From: an uncultured Clostridia bacterium
GTDB lineage: Bacteria; Bacillota; Clostridia; Christensenellales; Aristaeellaceae
Direction: 5' to 3'
DNA length: 64,000 nt
Assembly (NCBI GenBank): GCA_934621485.1
Contig: CAKTUS010000001.1
Location: 1-64,000 of the forward strand
Shown here in pieces: positions 1 through 7,466 of the stretch. Position numbers and translations under genes: made by a program. Below the pieces are notes generated by a model. It did no database searches and was not told the DNA's origin. It saw nothing but the letters and a program-made list of their open reading frames with translations. Each line of letters begins with the position of its first letter. Positions within the stretch are counted from its first letter, which is position 1.

Positions 1-58
1 GGGATCCGTCCCCTAAAACCCCGGCAGAAAGCATTGTCTCCTGGCCTTCTCTTTTTTG
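1..58 (+). repeat. Edge fragment of dispersed intergenic repeat, type A
   Basis: The first bases, containing CCCCTAAAACCCCGGCAGAA followed by a CTCCTGG segment, match the core of the type A repeats seen complete at 7293-7441 and 31594-31738. The copy is cut by the window edge. It lies downstream of the dnaN 3' end, the usual position for this family. Bases from about 59 to 331 hold no gene I can support; several short inverted repeats are visible there but none is a convincing RNA. Confidence 0.6.
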
Positions 59-331
59 CCGGCCCGTGCAGTCGCAAGCGGCTGCTTTTTCTTTACAAGC
101 GGATAAACGCTTTCTGTTGGCTTTGAAACAGCTTCTCCCCTATCGAAAGTTCGTCGAACGTGTTTCCGCAAAAGCGCTGGGAGTCTATCGGCAACCTTGC
201 GGTTTTAGCCGCAAAACGGAAAAAGGCACAGATTCAATCTGACAATCTTTTCCATTGAAAATTGTTCTTTGTCCGTCAGGCATAAATAAGCAATTTTGCC
301 TCAGAAGCTTTCATTCTCAAGGCAGGCTTTT

Positions 332-367
332 GAAAGCCCCGCTCGTGTGAACACGAACGGGGCTTTC
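332..367 (-). terminator. Hairpin downstream of dnaN
   Basis: A 16-bp stem (GAAAGCCCCG.TCGTG with its complement, one mismatch) and a 4-nt loop lie just after the dnaN stop codon. The U-tract on the minus strand is weak, so it is either an inefficient intrinsic terminator or mainly an mRNA-stabilising hairpin. Confidence 0.6.
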
Positions 368-371
368 TTCC

Positions 372-1490
372 TCAGTTGTACACCCGAACCGGCAACACCA
401 GGTACAGGTAGCTGTCGCCTTCCAGCGGAGCGATTACGCAGGGGCTAACATTGGTATTCATGCACAGGGTGCAACATTCTTCGTCCACGTTTCGAATGAC
501 GTCGGAAATGTAGCGGGCGTTAAAGGCAATTTCAATATTCTCGCCTTCCAGGTGAGCGTCCAGCTTTTCATATACATCGCCCAGCTCGCTCATGGAGGTA
601 ATGGTCAGCTCGTCCTGAACCGCCTTCATGCGAATCAGGTTGTTTTTGCCTTCTTTTGCCATCAGGCTGGCGCGCTCAATAGCGTCTTGCAGTTCCCGGC
701 GCTTTACCGTAATGCGGGTCAGCCAGGCGGTGGGCAGAATTTGCCGGTAGTTGATGTATTCGCCGGCCAGCAAGCTGGTAACCAGTGTGGTGGAACCCAT
801 CACTACCATCATGTGGGTGCGGTCAAAATGGAAGGTGGCCATGGCCTCGTCATCATCTTCCATAATATGGGCAATTTCGTTCATCACCCGGCCGGGCACA
901 ATGGCGCTGATTTTTTCTTCGCCCTCCGGCAGCACAAACTGGTCGTGATACCGCTGCATGGCCAGCCGGAAACCGTCCAACCCCACCAGGCGCAACTCGT
1001 CGCTGGTAATTTCCATCAGGCAGCCGGTCAGCGCCTGACGGCTTTCCTGAAGGGCAATGGCAAAGGTTACCCGGCCAATCATCTCCCGCAGCTTTTTCTG
1101 GGGAAAATGCAGCGCATGGGTGTTGATGATATCCTTCATCTGAGGAAATTCGTCGGGAGCCGTGCCGGTAATGGTGAAACGGCTTTGGGCGCAGCGAATG
1201 GTGAGCACCATTTTATCATTCATGGTAAAGGTGGCCGTGCCCTCGGGCAGCTTGCGCACCACCTCGGTGAGCAGCTTTCCGGGCAGCACCACCGAGCCGG
1301 GTTCCGATACGTTGGCCTGCACCACGCACTTGATGGACAAAGACCCGTCAGAGCACATCAGCTCCACGCTGTCCTCCTGCGCGGTTAGCAGCACGCCCTC
1401 CAGAATTTGCATGGCAGGACGGGAAGAAAGAGCACGGGTGGCGTTTACCAGGCCGCCCACCATTTCCTGGGCGGAACATTCAAATTTCAT
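372..1490 (-). CDS. dnaN: DNA polymerase III subunit beta (sliding clamp)
   Basis: This is the ring-shaped processivity clamp that tethers DNA polymerase III and other repair and replication proteins to DNA. The 372-residue product has the normal length, the family-type opening MKFECSAQEMV and the typical C-terminal motif ending LVLPVRVYN, where LPVR is characteristic of beta clamps. I chose the ATG at 1490 because GGAGG lies 8-9 nt upstream; a longer in-frame extension to 1607 would run into the candidate origin and has no family similarity. The neighbour upstream is a Crh-like gene and not dnaA. The 424-bp upstream gap carries DnaA-box-like repeats, so expression may be coupled to origin activity. 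Confidence 0.96.
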   Translation of the reverse strand: MKFECSAQEMVGGLVNATRALSSRPAMQILEGVLLTAQEDSVELMCSDGSLSIKCVVQANVSEPGSVVLPGKLLTEVVRKLPEGTATFTMNDKMVLTIRCAQSRFTITGTAPDEFPQMKDIINTHALHFPQKKLREMIGRVTFAIALQESRQALTGCLMEITSDELRLVGLDGFRLAMQRYHDQFVLPEGEEKISAIVPGRVMNEIAHIMEDDDEAMATFHFDRTHMMVVMGSTTLVTSLLAGEYINYRQILPTAWLTRITVKRRELQDAIERASLMAKEGKNNLIRMKAVQDELTITSMSELGDVYEKLDAHLEGENIEIAFNARYISDVIRNVDEECCTLCMNTNVSPCVIAPLEGDSYLYLVLPVRVYN

Positions 1491-1500
1491 GCGGGGAACC

Positions 1501-1828
1501 TCCAAAACAGTATGGTTGTTGTTGTATATCTTTGTTAGTAGTAGTAGTAGGGGGTGTGGAAATCGTGGAAAAGTGGCGCAAGGGCTTGTGACGTCCCAAA
1601 AACCCACTTGGAAAAGCTGAGGAAAAGCATGAATTCTTTCAACAGGTTTTCCATGGGCTGGTTTCCCTTTTCAGGCGGTTCCTGCCAGCCAAAGAGTAGA
1701 TTTCGCTCTTTCAGGGCCGGTTTCCTGCAAAACGCGCAAGAAACTGTTCGCGTTTGTTCCTGTTTTTTCCCTTTCTCTTGAAAGATTTCCACAGTTTCCA
1801 CATACCGTGGAAAAAAGAGGGTGGAAAA
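1501..1828. other. Candidate chromosomal replication origin (DnaA-trio and box cluster)
   Basis: A TTAGTAGTAGTAGTAG tract at 1535-1550 is followed by GGGG and then two abutting 9-mers, TGTGGAAAT (1555-1563) and CGTGGAAAA (1564-1572). A second cluster has ATTTCCACA and GTTTCCACA in tandem (1785-1802), then CGTGGAAAA (1806-1814) and GGTGGAAAA (1820-1828). In bacterial origins a DnaA-trio (3'-GAT-5' repeats) next to a GC-rich spacer and DnaA boxes forms the basal unwinding element; the trio here faces an AT-richer stretch and dnaN, as in B. subtilis. The boxes differ by about two bases from TTATNCACA, dnaA is absent, and essential genes to the right run head-on to a fork leaving this site. The call is therefore tentative. 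Confidence 0.5.
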
Positions 1829-1913
1829 AGAAAACAAAGCGCGAAAAGGGAATGAGGATTTCTGTCACATTTTGCCCATGGGTTTTTCAACAATACAGGG
1901 GAAGAAACGTGCA

Positions 1914-2165
1914 TTAGCGGTGGATAGCGTCCGTAATGGCGCGCAGGGCGCTTTGCTCGTCTTCGCCGCTTAGCACCAGGTCAATTTGACCGTCCTTGGG
2001 AATCGACTGGCTCAGCATGCCGATCATGCTTTTCAGGTTCAGCACAATGCCGTCCCGCTCCAGGGTGGCGGTGGCGGCAAAGCGGGAAGCCGTAGAGGCG
2101 ATCAGCGCGGCTTTTTCTCGGCTGATGGGAATCATATGGCTCAGGTCCAGATGGGTGCGAATCAT
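1914..2165 (-). CDS. Crh-like HPr-family protein lacking the phosphorylatable histidine
   Basis: The 83-residue product aligns without gaps to HPr from residue 19 onward (AAL..STASRF, then KSMIG). HPr carries the PTS phosphate on His15 in GIHARP; here that stretch is PISREK, so position 15 is Ser and Arg17 is Glu. Ser46, the HPrK/P target used for CcpA-dependent catabolite regulation, is present at exactly position 46. That pattern matches Crh, which has no PTS activity and acts as a CcpA co-effector. The gene overlaps the whiA stop by ATGA, the same whiA-crh order as in B. subtilis. Regulatory function is inferred; the sequence shows the residue changes directly. Confidence 0.8.
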   Translation of the reverse strand: MIRTHLDLSHMIPISREKAALIASTASRFAATATLERDGIVLNLKSMIGMLSQSIPKDGQIDLVLSGEDEQSALRAITDAIHR

Positions 2166-3112
2166 GGGTGTTCCTCCTTGGTTTGGGGCAGATAGTCCAT
2201 CAGGCGCCGCATGCGGTGATTTACGCCGCTTTTTCCGATGGGCGGGGTGAGCATTTGGCCCAGTTCTGTCAGGGTGGCGTCCGGCGCTTCCAGCCGGGCC
2301 AGGGCGATGGCCTGCAGGGACGGGGGAAGGGCGGAAAACTGGTCGGTTTCCCGCAGGCGGCGAATGGCCTCCACCTGCTGCCTTGCGGCGTTCATTTGTT
2401 TTTGTAAATTGGCGCTGTCACAGTTCATGGCCCGGTTCACAGTGCCCAGCACCTGCCGTTTCACCCGCAGGTCCTCAATGTGCATAACGGCGTTGTGGGC
2501 GCCCAGGGCGGTTAAAAAGTTTACGATTTGGTCGCATTGCTTCAAATAGAAGAAGGGCTGATCCCGCCGGGCGCTCCAGTGAATGGGAATGTTCAGGCGC
2601 TGCATACACTTGGCCATGGCGGCCTGTGCGTCGCCGTCCCGGCAGGGAATTTCCAAATGATAGCCCTGCTCCGGATTGGTAATGGTACCGCCGCCAAGCA
2701 TCATGCCCCGCAAAAAGGCGCGCATGCAGCATTGACGGGTCAGGTGCAGCTTTGGTTCAGTCGCCTTCAGGTGATAGCCGTCGTCGTCCTTTTCCATCAT
2801 CCCCAAAGAACACAACAAAACCGGAGACTGAATGGGCCCCAAAGTCAGCACGCATTTGCGCGTGCCGCCAAAGCGGGCGTTGGTTACATAGTGAATTTGC
2901 GGGGTAAGACGCAGGGTTTGCACCAGCAGCGTATAGGCGCGGCGGCACACCGCCAGGCTTTCGCCGGAAAACTGCACGTTCACCTGCCCGCGGCCCAGCA
3001 GGCTCAGGCTGCCCATGGATACGTACAGCCCGCAAAGCTCGCTCAGAAGGCAACAGTTTTTCTCCGGCTTTACCAGCGCCAGTTCCTTTTTGCAATCGCT
3101 TGAAAAGGACAT
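2162..3112 (-). CDS. whiA: DNA-binding protein WhiA
   Basis: WhiA is a conserved Gram-positive DNA-binding protein with a degenerate LAGLIDADG-like N-terminal half and a C-terminal helix-turn-helix; it influences sporulation in Streptomyces and cell division or chromosome segregation in Bacillus. The 316-residue product starts MSFSSDCKKELALVKP, typical of the family, and ends in the HTH region containing TLTELGQMLTPPIGKSGVNHRMRR. The ATG at 3112 is chosen over upstream in-frame codons because AAGGAGGG precedes it and the promoter at 3150-3178 lies just upstream. It is co-transcribed with the downstream Crh-like gene, with a 4-bp overlap. Confidence 0.95.
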   Translation of the reverse strand: MSFSSDCKKELALVKPEKNCCLLSELCGLYVSMGSLSLLGRGQVNVQFSGESLAVCRRAYTLLVQTLRLTPQIHYVTNARFGGTRKCVLTLGPIQSPVLLCSLGMMEKDDDGYHLKATEPKLHLTRQCCMRAFLRGMMLGGGTITNPEQGYHLEIPCRDGDAQAAMAKCMQRLNIPIHWSARRDQPFFYLKQCDQIVNFLTALGAHNAVMHIEDLRVKRQVLGTVNRAMNCDSANLQKQMNAARQQVEAIRRLRETDQFSALPPSLQAIALARLEAPDATLTELGQMLTPPIGKSGVNHRMRRLMDYLPQTKEEHP

Positions 3113-3149
3113 GTCGCCCTCCTTTGGCACGGCTTCGGATTTTGTCCTT

Positions 3150-3178
3150 ATTGTACGCTTTTCAGGGCGCGCCGTCAA
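3150..3178 (-). promoter_or_regulatory. Sigma-A-type promoter of whiA-crh
   Basis: Reading the minus strand, a -35 TTGACG (3173-3178) and a -10 TACAAT (3150-3155) are separated by 17 bp and lie about 40 bp upstream of the whiA start. Confidence 0.7.
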
Positions 3179-3196
3179 TCTTGCGCGCCCTGAAAA
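3159..3196. promoter_or_regulatory. Perfect 14-bp inverted repeat around the whiA -35 box
   Basis: The arms TTTTCAGGGCGCGC (3159-3172) and its exact complement (3183-3196) are separated by 10 bp that contain the -35 hexamer. There is no U-tract on either strand, so it does not look like a terminator for the metallophosphatase gene upstream. An operator is the more natural reading, but no cognate regulator is visible. Confidence 0.5.
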
Positions 3197-3225
3197 AACC
3201 TGAATTTATCATTTGTTTACAATGC

Positions 3226-3930
3226 TCATTTGCGGCTGTACAGCCCGGTTTGAATTTCCCGGATATAAGCGTCGATGCGGGGAACCCTTGGGGCGGCAAG
3301 CGCATCGCGCACGGCGGCGTTCCGGTCGTATTCCAGCTGGCGGAAGCGAAGCTCCCAGGCGGCGGGTTCTTTGCCCATTTCCCCCTCCAGCAGGGCGTAA
3401 CAGCACTTGGGCACACCCAGGGCGTTGCCCACGCTGCCCACGTTGGCAAACAGGCCGGGAGTCATGGTGCGCAGGGCCTGGCGGTGAGCGTCGGCATAGA
3501 GAACCGCGTCATACCGGTTTCCGTCCAAATCCTGAAAAAACGGGTCGATAAGGGCCGCATCATCCCGAACGGTAATCAGCTCGGTCATCACGGGCCGGCC
3601 GTGAAACAGGCGTACCCGGCGGCCGCTGAAAAACAGCTCGCTTTCCAGCGGCAGTGCGCGCAGGGCTTCCAACCGCTTTTGCCCCAGCTGCTCCCAATAG
3701 AAAGCGTCGTTGGGGTACAGTTGCCTGCCTACGCCCTCATCCCAGTTGCCGCCCAGAATCAGGCTGCAATGACTCATGGCCCAGTCGAAGGTGAAATCGT
3801 TGGAGGGGCCTTTGCCCACGATATCGCCCAAACAAAGAATCTGGTCCGGGCGCTGGGTTTCCAGGTCCTTTTCCAGGGCCAGGGTGGCGGGGCGGTTGCC
3901 GTGCAGGTCTGCGATGAGCGCAATGCGCAT
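3226..3930 (-). CDS. Calcineurin-like metallophosphoesterase
   Basis: The 234-residue product carries the family's metal-binding motifs in order: DLHGN at residues 8-12, GDIVGKGP near 36-43, and GGNWDE near 60, a variant of the usual GNHD/E block; a later FHGRP segment is also typical. Such enzymes (YfcE/MJ0936-like) hydrolyse phosphodiesters or phosphoproteins with two metal ions; the substrate cannot be told from sequence. The start has AAAGGAG upstream. It is the last gene of a tight run prfB, DUF1461, tsaD, metallophosphatase (gaps of 12, 1 and 26 bp). The N-to-W change inside the GNHE-like block is unusual but seen directly. Confidence 0.85.
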   Translation of the reverse strand: MRIALIADLHGNRPATLALEKDLETQRPDQILCLGDIVGKGPSNDFTFDWAMSHCSLILGGNWDEGVGRQLYPNDAFYWEQLGQKRLEALRALPLESELFFSGRRVRLFHGRPVMTELITVRDDAALIDPFFQDLDGNRYDAVLYADAHRQALRTMTPGLFANVGSVGNALGVPKCCYALLEGEMGKEPAAWELRFRQLEYDRNAAVRDALAAPRVPRIDAYIREIQTGLYSRK

Positions 3931-3956
3931 GAAAGGCGGCTCCTTTCCGTACGGGA

Positions 3957-5009
3957 TTACACAAGAGAAAGAGAGGGAACGGCGTTTAACTCCAGCGAGG
4001 CCAGTTCACCCCTCAGCAGGCGGTAGTAGGCGGCGGAGCCGATCATGGCGGCGTTATCGGTGCACAGGTCCAGACGGGGCATGCACAGGCGGAAACGACG
4101 CTGGCGGGAAAGCTCCTCCATGCGGGCGCGCAGGCGGCGGTTGGCGCTTACGCCGCCCGCCAGGCACAGCGTATTCAGCCCGCTGTCCCGCAGAGCCAGC
4201 ATGGCCTTGTCGCACAGGGTGTCTGTAACCGCCTGCTCAAAGGAGGCGGCCAAATCGGCCCGGGGCAGTTCTTCTCCCTTCTGCTCCATTTTGTGGCATG
4301 CGTTCAGAAAGGCGGTTTTCAACCCGGAAAAGCTGAAATCATACTTGCCCTCCAAATGGGCGTGAGGCAACGGCAGGTAATGGGGATCGCCGCCTTCGGC
4401 CAGGCGGCTTAGCAGGGGGCCGCCCGGATATTGCAGCCCCAGCACCCGGGCTGCCTTGTCGAAGGCTTCGCCAGCCGCGTCATCCACCGTTTGGCCCAGC
4501 AGAGTATAATCGCCATAATCGTTCACCCGCACCAGGTGGCTGTGGCCGCCGCTGACCACCAGGCAAAGGAAGGGCGGCTCCAAATCAGGCGTGGTGAGAA
4601 AATTGGCGCTTACGTGGCCTTCAATATGGTTGACGGGAATCAGCGGCAGGCCGGCGGCGTAGCTGATCCCCTTCATACAGCTTACGCCGGTCAGCAGCGC
4701 GCCCACCAGACCGGGGCCGTAGGTAACGGCCAGCGCGTCCACATCTGAAAGGGGCATGCCTGCCTCCTGGAGCGCCTGATCCACCACCCGGTCGCAGGCG
4801 TCCACATGGGCGCGGCTGGCAATTTCCGGCACTACGCCGCCGTACAGGGCGTGCACGTCAATTTGGGAAAAGATGACGCTGCTCACGATACGGCGCCCAT
4901 TTTCGATGATGGCGGCGGCGGTTTCGTCGCAGCTGCTTTCCAGGGCCAGAATCCGAACGGAGGACTGGGTTTTTAATTCCTCCAGGCGTTTTTGTTGAGT
5001 TGCCATCAT
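3957..5009 (-). CDS. tsaD: tRNA N6-adenosine threonylcarbamoyltransferase
   Basis: TsaD transfers the threonylcarbamoyl group to A37 of ANN-decoding tRNAs, making t6A, together with TsaB and TsaE. The 350-residue product has the Kae1/Gcp signature: ILALESSCDETAAAI near the N-terminus, the metal-binding HIEGH motif in the middle, SGGHSHLV and a late CLAGGVSANRRLR nucleotide-binding segment. Length is normal. The neighbouring tsaB and tsaE genes are not in the window. Two adjacent ATGs are possible starts; the first is used. It begins one base after the DUF1461 stop, so translation is probably coupled. Confidence 0.96.
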   Translation of the reverse strand: MMATQQKRLEELKTQSSVRILALESSCDETAAAIIENGRRIVSSVIFSQIDVHALYGGVVPEIASRAHVDACDRVVDQALQEAGMPLSDVDALAVTYGPGLVGALLTGVSCMKGISYAAGLPLIPVNHIEGHVSANFLTTPDLEPPFLCLVVSGGHSHLVRVNDYGDYTLLGQTVDDAAGEAFDKAARVLGLQYPGGPLLSRLAEGGDPHYLPLPHAHLEGKYDFSFSGLKTAFLNACHKMEQKGEELPRADLAASFEQAVTDTLCDKAMLALRDSGLNTLCLAGGVSANRRLRARMEELSRQRRFRLCMPRLDLCTDNAAMIGSAAYYRLLRGELASLELNAVPSLSLV

Positions 5010-5010
5010 G

Positions 5011-5718
5011 TTATCGGCTCGCTTTCGTAAGGCGTTGGGAAATGGCTGAAACAGCCGGAGGCAGCAGCAGAATCACGGCGCAAAACAGGGCGAAAAGGCC
5101 CAGAATCCTCGGCAAATACGCGGCAAACAGGCTTTCGGGAAACAGCAGCATCACCGGTTCGCCAGCGGGGAAAATGCCGTCGGGAATCAGCGTGCGGTGC
5201 AAAAAGCCCCACATGGCGTCAAAGTCGAAAAAAGCCCACATCCCTGCGGCGGCCATCAGCAGCAGCGGCAGCGCAGCGCCCAGGTACCAGCCGCTCCAGC
5301 GCAGGCCCTGCCGCCGAAAACCAAGCGGCAGGAGCAGGAGAGCTTCCACCGCCGCGCCAAGCAGCAAAACGGTGGGTATCGTCAGCGCCCAGCCCCGCAC
5401 TGTGCCCATGTGGCGAACAAAGCTTTGAGGAATGAAATCCCGCAGCCCCAGAATGGAAATATCCGGTTGCCATATATCGGTTTTTCCCAGCAGGTAGTCC
5501 ATGGTCTCCCGGGCAAAGCGCCGAAGGCTTGCTTCATCGGTTTGCAGACTGTCGGCGTTTACATGCTCCAGCAGGGCCTGTTCAAACAGGTCGGTTCGGC
5601 TGGCGTTCAGGTACACGGCCGCCAGGGCGGAAAGAGCCACCAGCAGCAGCGCGGCCAGCAGGCACATGAAAAAGGGGGCGCGCCCTTTGGAAGGGTCGCG
5701 CCGTTCAGTCGTTGCCAT
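5011..5718 (-). CDS. TIGR01906/DUF1461 family integral membrane protein
   Basis: The 235-residue protein has a cytosolic N-terminus, a first membrane helix at about residues 17-38, an extracytoplasmic stretch that includes ARETMDYLLGKTD, and three further hydrophobic segments near 110-135, 145-170 and 195-225. This layout and the conserved 'F..... mdYL' region match the DUF1461 (TIGR01906) family of Firmicutes membrane proteins, whose biochemical role is unknown. It sits between prfB and tsaD with nearly no spacing, so it is expressed with translation genes; I do not infer a function from that. Confidence 0.8.
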   Translation of the reverse strand: MATTERRDPSKGRAPFFMCLLAALLLVALSALAAVYLNASRTDLFEQALLEHVNADSLQTDEASLRRFARETMDYLLGKTDIWQPDISILGLRDFIPQSFVRHMGTVRGWALTIPTVLLLGAAVEALLLLPLGFRRQGLRWSGWYLGAALPLLLMAAAGMWAFFDFDAMWGFLHRTLIPDGIFPAGEPVMLLFPESLFAAYLPRILGLFALFCAVILLLPPAVSAISQRLTKASR

Positions 5719-5730
5719 GAGCCGCGCCTC

Positions 5731-6828
5731 TTACTGCATCTTCAGGTACGCAGTGATGAAGCCGTCCAGGTTGCCGTCCATCACATCGTCCACATTGCCG
5801 CTTTCGTAATTGGTACGGTGGTCCTTCACCATGGTATAGGGCTGGAATACATAGGAGCGAATTTGGCTGCCCCACTCGATTTTCTTCATTTCGCCCTTGA
5901 TATCGGCCATTTGCTCTTCCTTTTCCCGCTCCCGCAGTTCCAAAAGGCGGCTCTTCAAAATGCGAAGACACACCTCCCGGTTCTGAATCTGGCTGCGCTC
6001 ATTCTGGCACTGGGCCACAATGCCGGTGGGAATGTGAGTCATGCGCACGGCGGAGTCGGTGCGGTTGACGTGCTGGCCGCCCGCGCCGCCGGCACGGTAG
6101 GTATCGATGCGCACTTCTTCCATATTTACTTCAAAGTCCTTATCGTCCTCGATGACGGGAGCCACGTCCAGAGAGCTGAAGGAAGTGTGGCGGCGGGCGT
6201 TGGCGTCAAAGGGAGAAATGCGCACCAGCCGGTGTACGCCGCGCTCGCTGCGCAAAAAGCCGTAGGCGTTTTCACCCTCCACCTGGAAAGTAACGCTTTT
6301 GACGCCGGCCTCATCGCCCTCCAGCAGATCGTTGACGATCACCTTGTAGCCGTGGCGTTCGCAGTAGCGGGTATACATGCGGTAGAGCATCTGGGTCCAG
6401 TCCTGGGCCTCGGTGCCGCCTGCGCCCGCGTGCAGGCTGAGCAGGGCGTTGCAGCTGTCGTACTCGCCCCGCATCAGGGTTTCCAGCTCCAGGGCGTCCG
6501 CGTCGGCGGACAGGCTGGCCAGCTCGGTCTCGCACTCCTGGGCAATGGATTCATCCTCGTCCTCGCTGAGCAGCTCCAGCATGGCCTCGATATCGTCGGC
6601 CCGGCTTTCCAGGCTGGCCACGTGGTTCAGCTTGTTTTCAATATGGCTTACCTTGCGGTTTACGGCGGTGGAGCGCTCCAAATCGTTCCAAAAATCGGGA
6701 GCGTTCATTTCCTCCTTGAGCTCGGCCAGATCCTCCCGCAGGTGAGGCAGGTGAAGGGCGTCGCCGGCCTTGGCGGTTTTGTCACGCAGGCGAGCCAGCT
6801 CCTGTTTCATTCGTTCCTGATCAATCAT
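5731..6828 (-). CDS. prfB: Peptide chain release factor 2
   Basis: RF2 terminates translation at UGA and UAA. The 365-residue product has the stop-codon-recognition tripeptide SPF at residues 205-207 and the peptidyl-tRNA hydrolysis motif GGQ at 250-252, at the canonical spacing. The N-terminal helical domain is fully open in one frame, so the +1 programmed frameshift found in most bacterial prfB genes is absent. The start has a GTAGGAA ribosome site. Three genes follow in the same orientation with tiny gaps. Confidence 0.97.
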   Translation of the reverse strand: MIDQERMKQELARLRDKTAKAGDALHLPHLREDLAELKEEMNAPDFWNDLERSTAVNRKVSHIENKLNHVASLESRADDIEAMLELLSEDEDESIAQECETELASLSADADALELETLMRGEYDSCNALLSLHAGAGGTEAQDWTQMLYRMYTRYCERHGYKVIVNDLLEGDEAGVKSVTFQVEGENAYGFLRSERGVHRLVRISPFDANARRHTSFSSLDVAPVIEDDKDFEVNMEEVRIDTYRAGGAGGQHVNRTDSAVRMTHIPTGIVAQCQNERSQIQNREVCLRILKSRLLELREREKEEQMADIKGEMKKIEWGSQIRSYVFQPYTMVKDHRTNYESGNVDDVMDGNLDGFITAYLKMQ

Positions 6829-7272
6829 GTGGATTCCTACTCTCTATGTTGATATTGGTTAACGGCTGGTCTGTTTCCGCGAAAAGGGGAAACTTTTCTC
6901 AATTGGGAAAATGGATTTCCGCGCAACAGGCGCTATGCGCCCGATGCACATCCTGCTCCTCATGCTCCGGCAAAAGTGCTTTTTGCCCCATTTGAGGTAA
7001 AAGGGTTCGCGATTCCGCATCGGTTATGAGATGAACCGCATTGCCGTGCTTTGAAACAGCGCGCACATCCTGATCCTCGCCTCAAAGGCGGGGAATTTTC
7101 GCCTGCGCCGCAAAAAGCCGGGTTTGACCCGCTGCCTGAGCAGCAGAGTGAAACGGATTCAGACAAGGAAAAGAAGGGCAAGGAATAGATGGGCATACAA
7201 GCATCGCCTGCACGGCGAGCACAGGGCCGTCTAAAACAAACGGTTCTGCGCCAGGCTTGTAAACGCCAGCCC
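6829..7272. other. Intergenic region between secA and prfB, no gene recognised
   Basis: About 440 bp upstream of prfB and beyond the 3' repeat of secA. It must contain the prfB promoter, but I see no hexamer pair good enough to call. Short open frames here show no family similarity and one of them runs through the repeat element, so I do not annotate any. Confidence 0.5.
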
Positions 7273-7461
7273 TGCGGGCCTTTGGCTCGCAGCAGACTGT
7301 CGAAAAACCCTGATTGGCCGCCATCGCCCGGAAGCAGCGCTTCGCAGGGAAAGTGCTGCGGCATAAGGCGTAGTGGCTCCGCCCCTAAAACCCCGGCAGA
7401 AGGCAGTGCCTCCTGCGCCTCCACTTTTTCAGCAACCTGCATGCGGGCCTTTAGTCCGCAG
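7273..7461. repeat. Type A element with flanking duplicated stem-loops (3' of secA)
   Basis: The element itself spans 7293-7441. Its left end is CAGACTGTCGAAAAA and its right end, CTTTTTCAGCAACCTG, is an imperfect inverted copy. It is flanked by two 20-bp stem-loop sequences, 7273-7292 and 7442-7461, identical at 17 of 20 positions (TGCGGGCCTTT then a variable middle then CGCAG). Internally it carries the type A core GGCTCCGCCCCTAAAACCCC at 7375-7394. It begins directly after the secA stop codon. Confidence 0.8.
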
Positions 7462-7466
7462 ACCGG

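Noticed and set aside
1535..1837. Short open frames in the dnaN upstream region on both strands
   Set aside because: They overlap the box clusters, lack ribosome sites and show no protein similarity.
6772..6828. Programmed frameshift in prfB
   Set aside because: The usual in-frame UGA near codon 26 is absent and the N-terminal domain is fully open in one frame.
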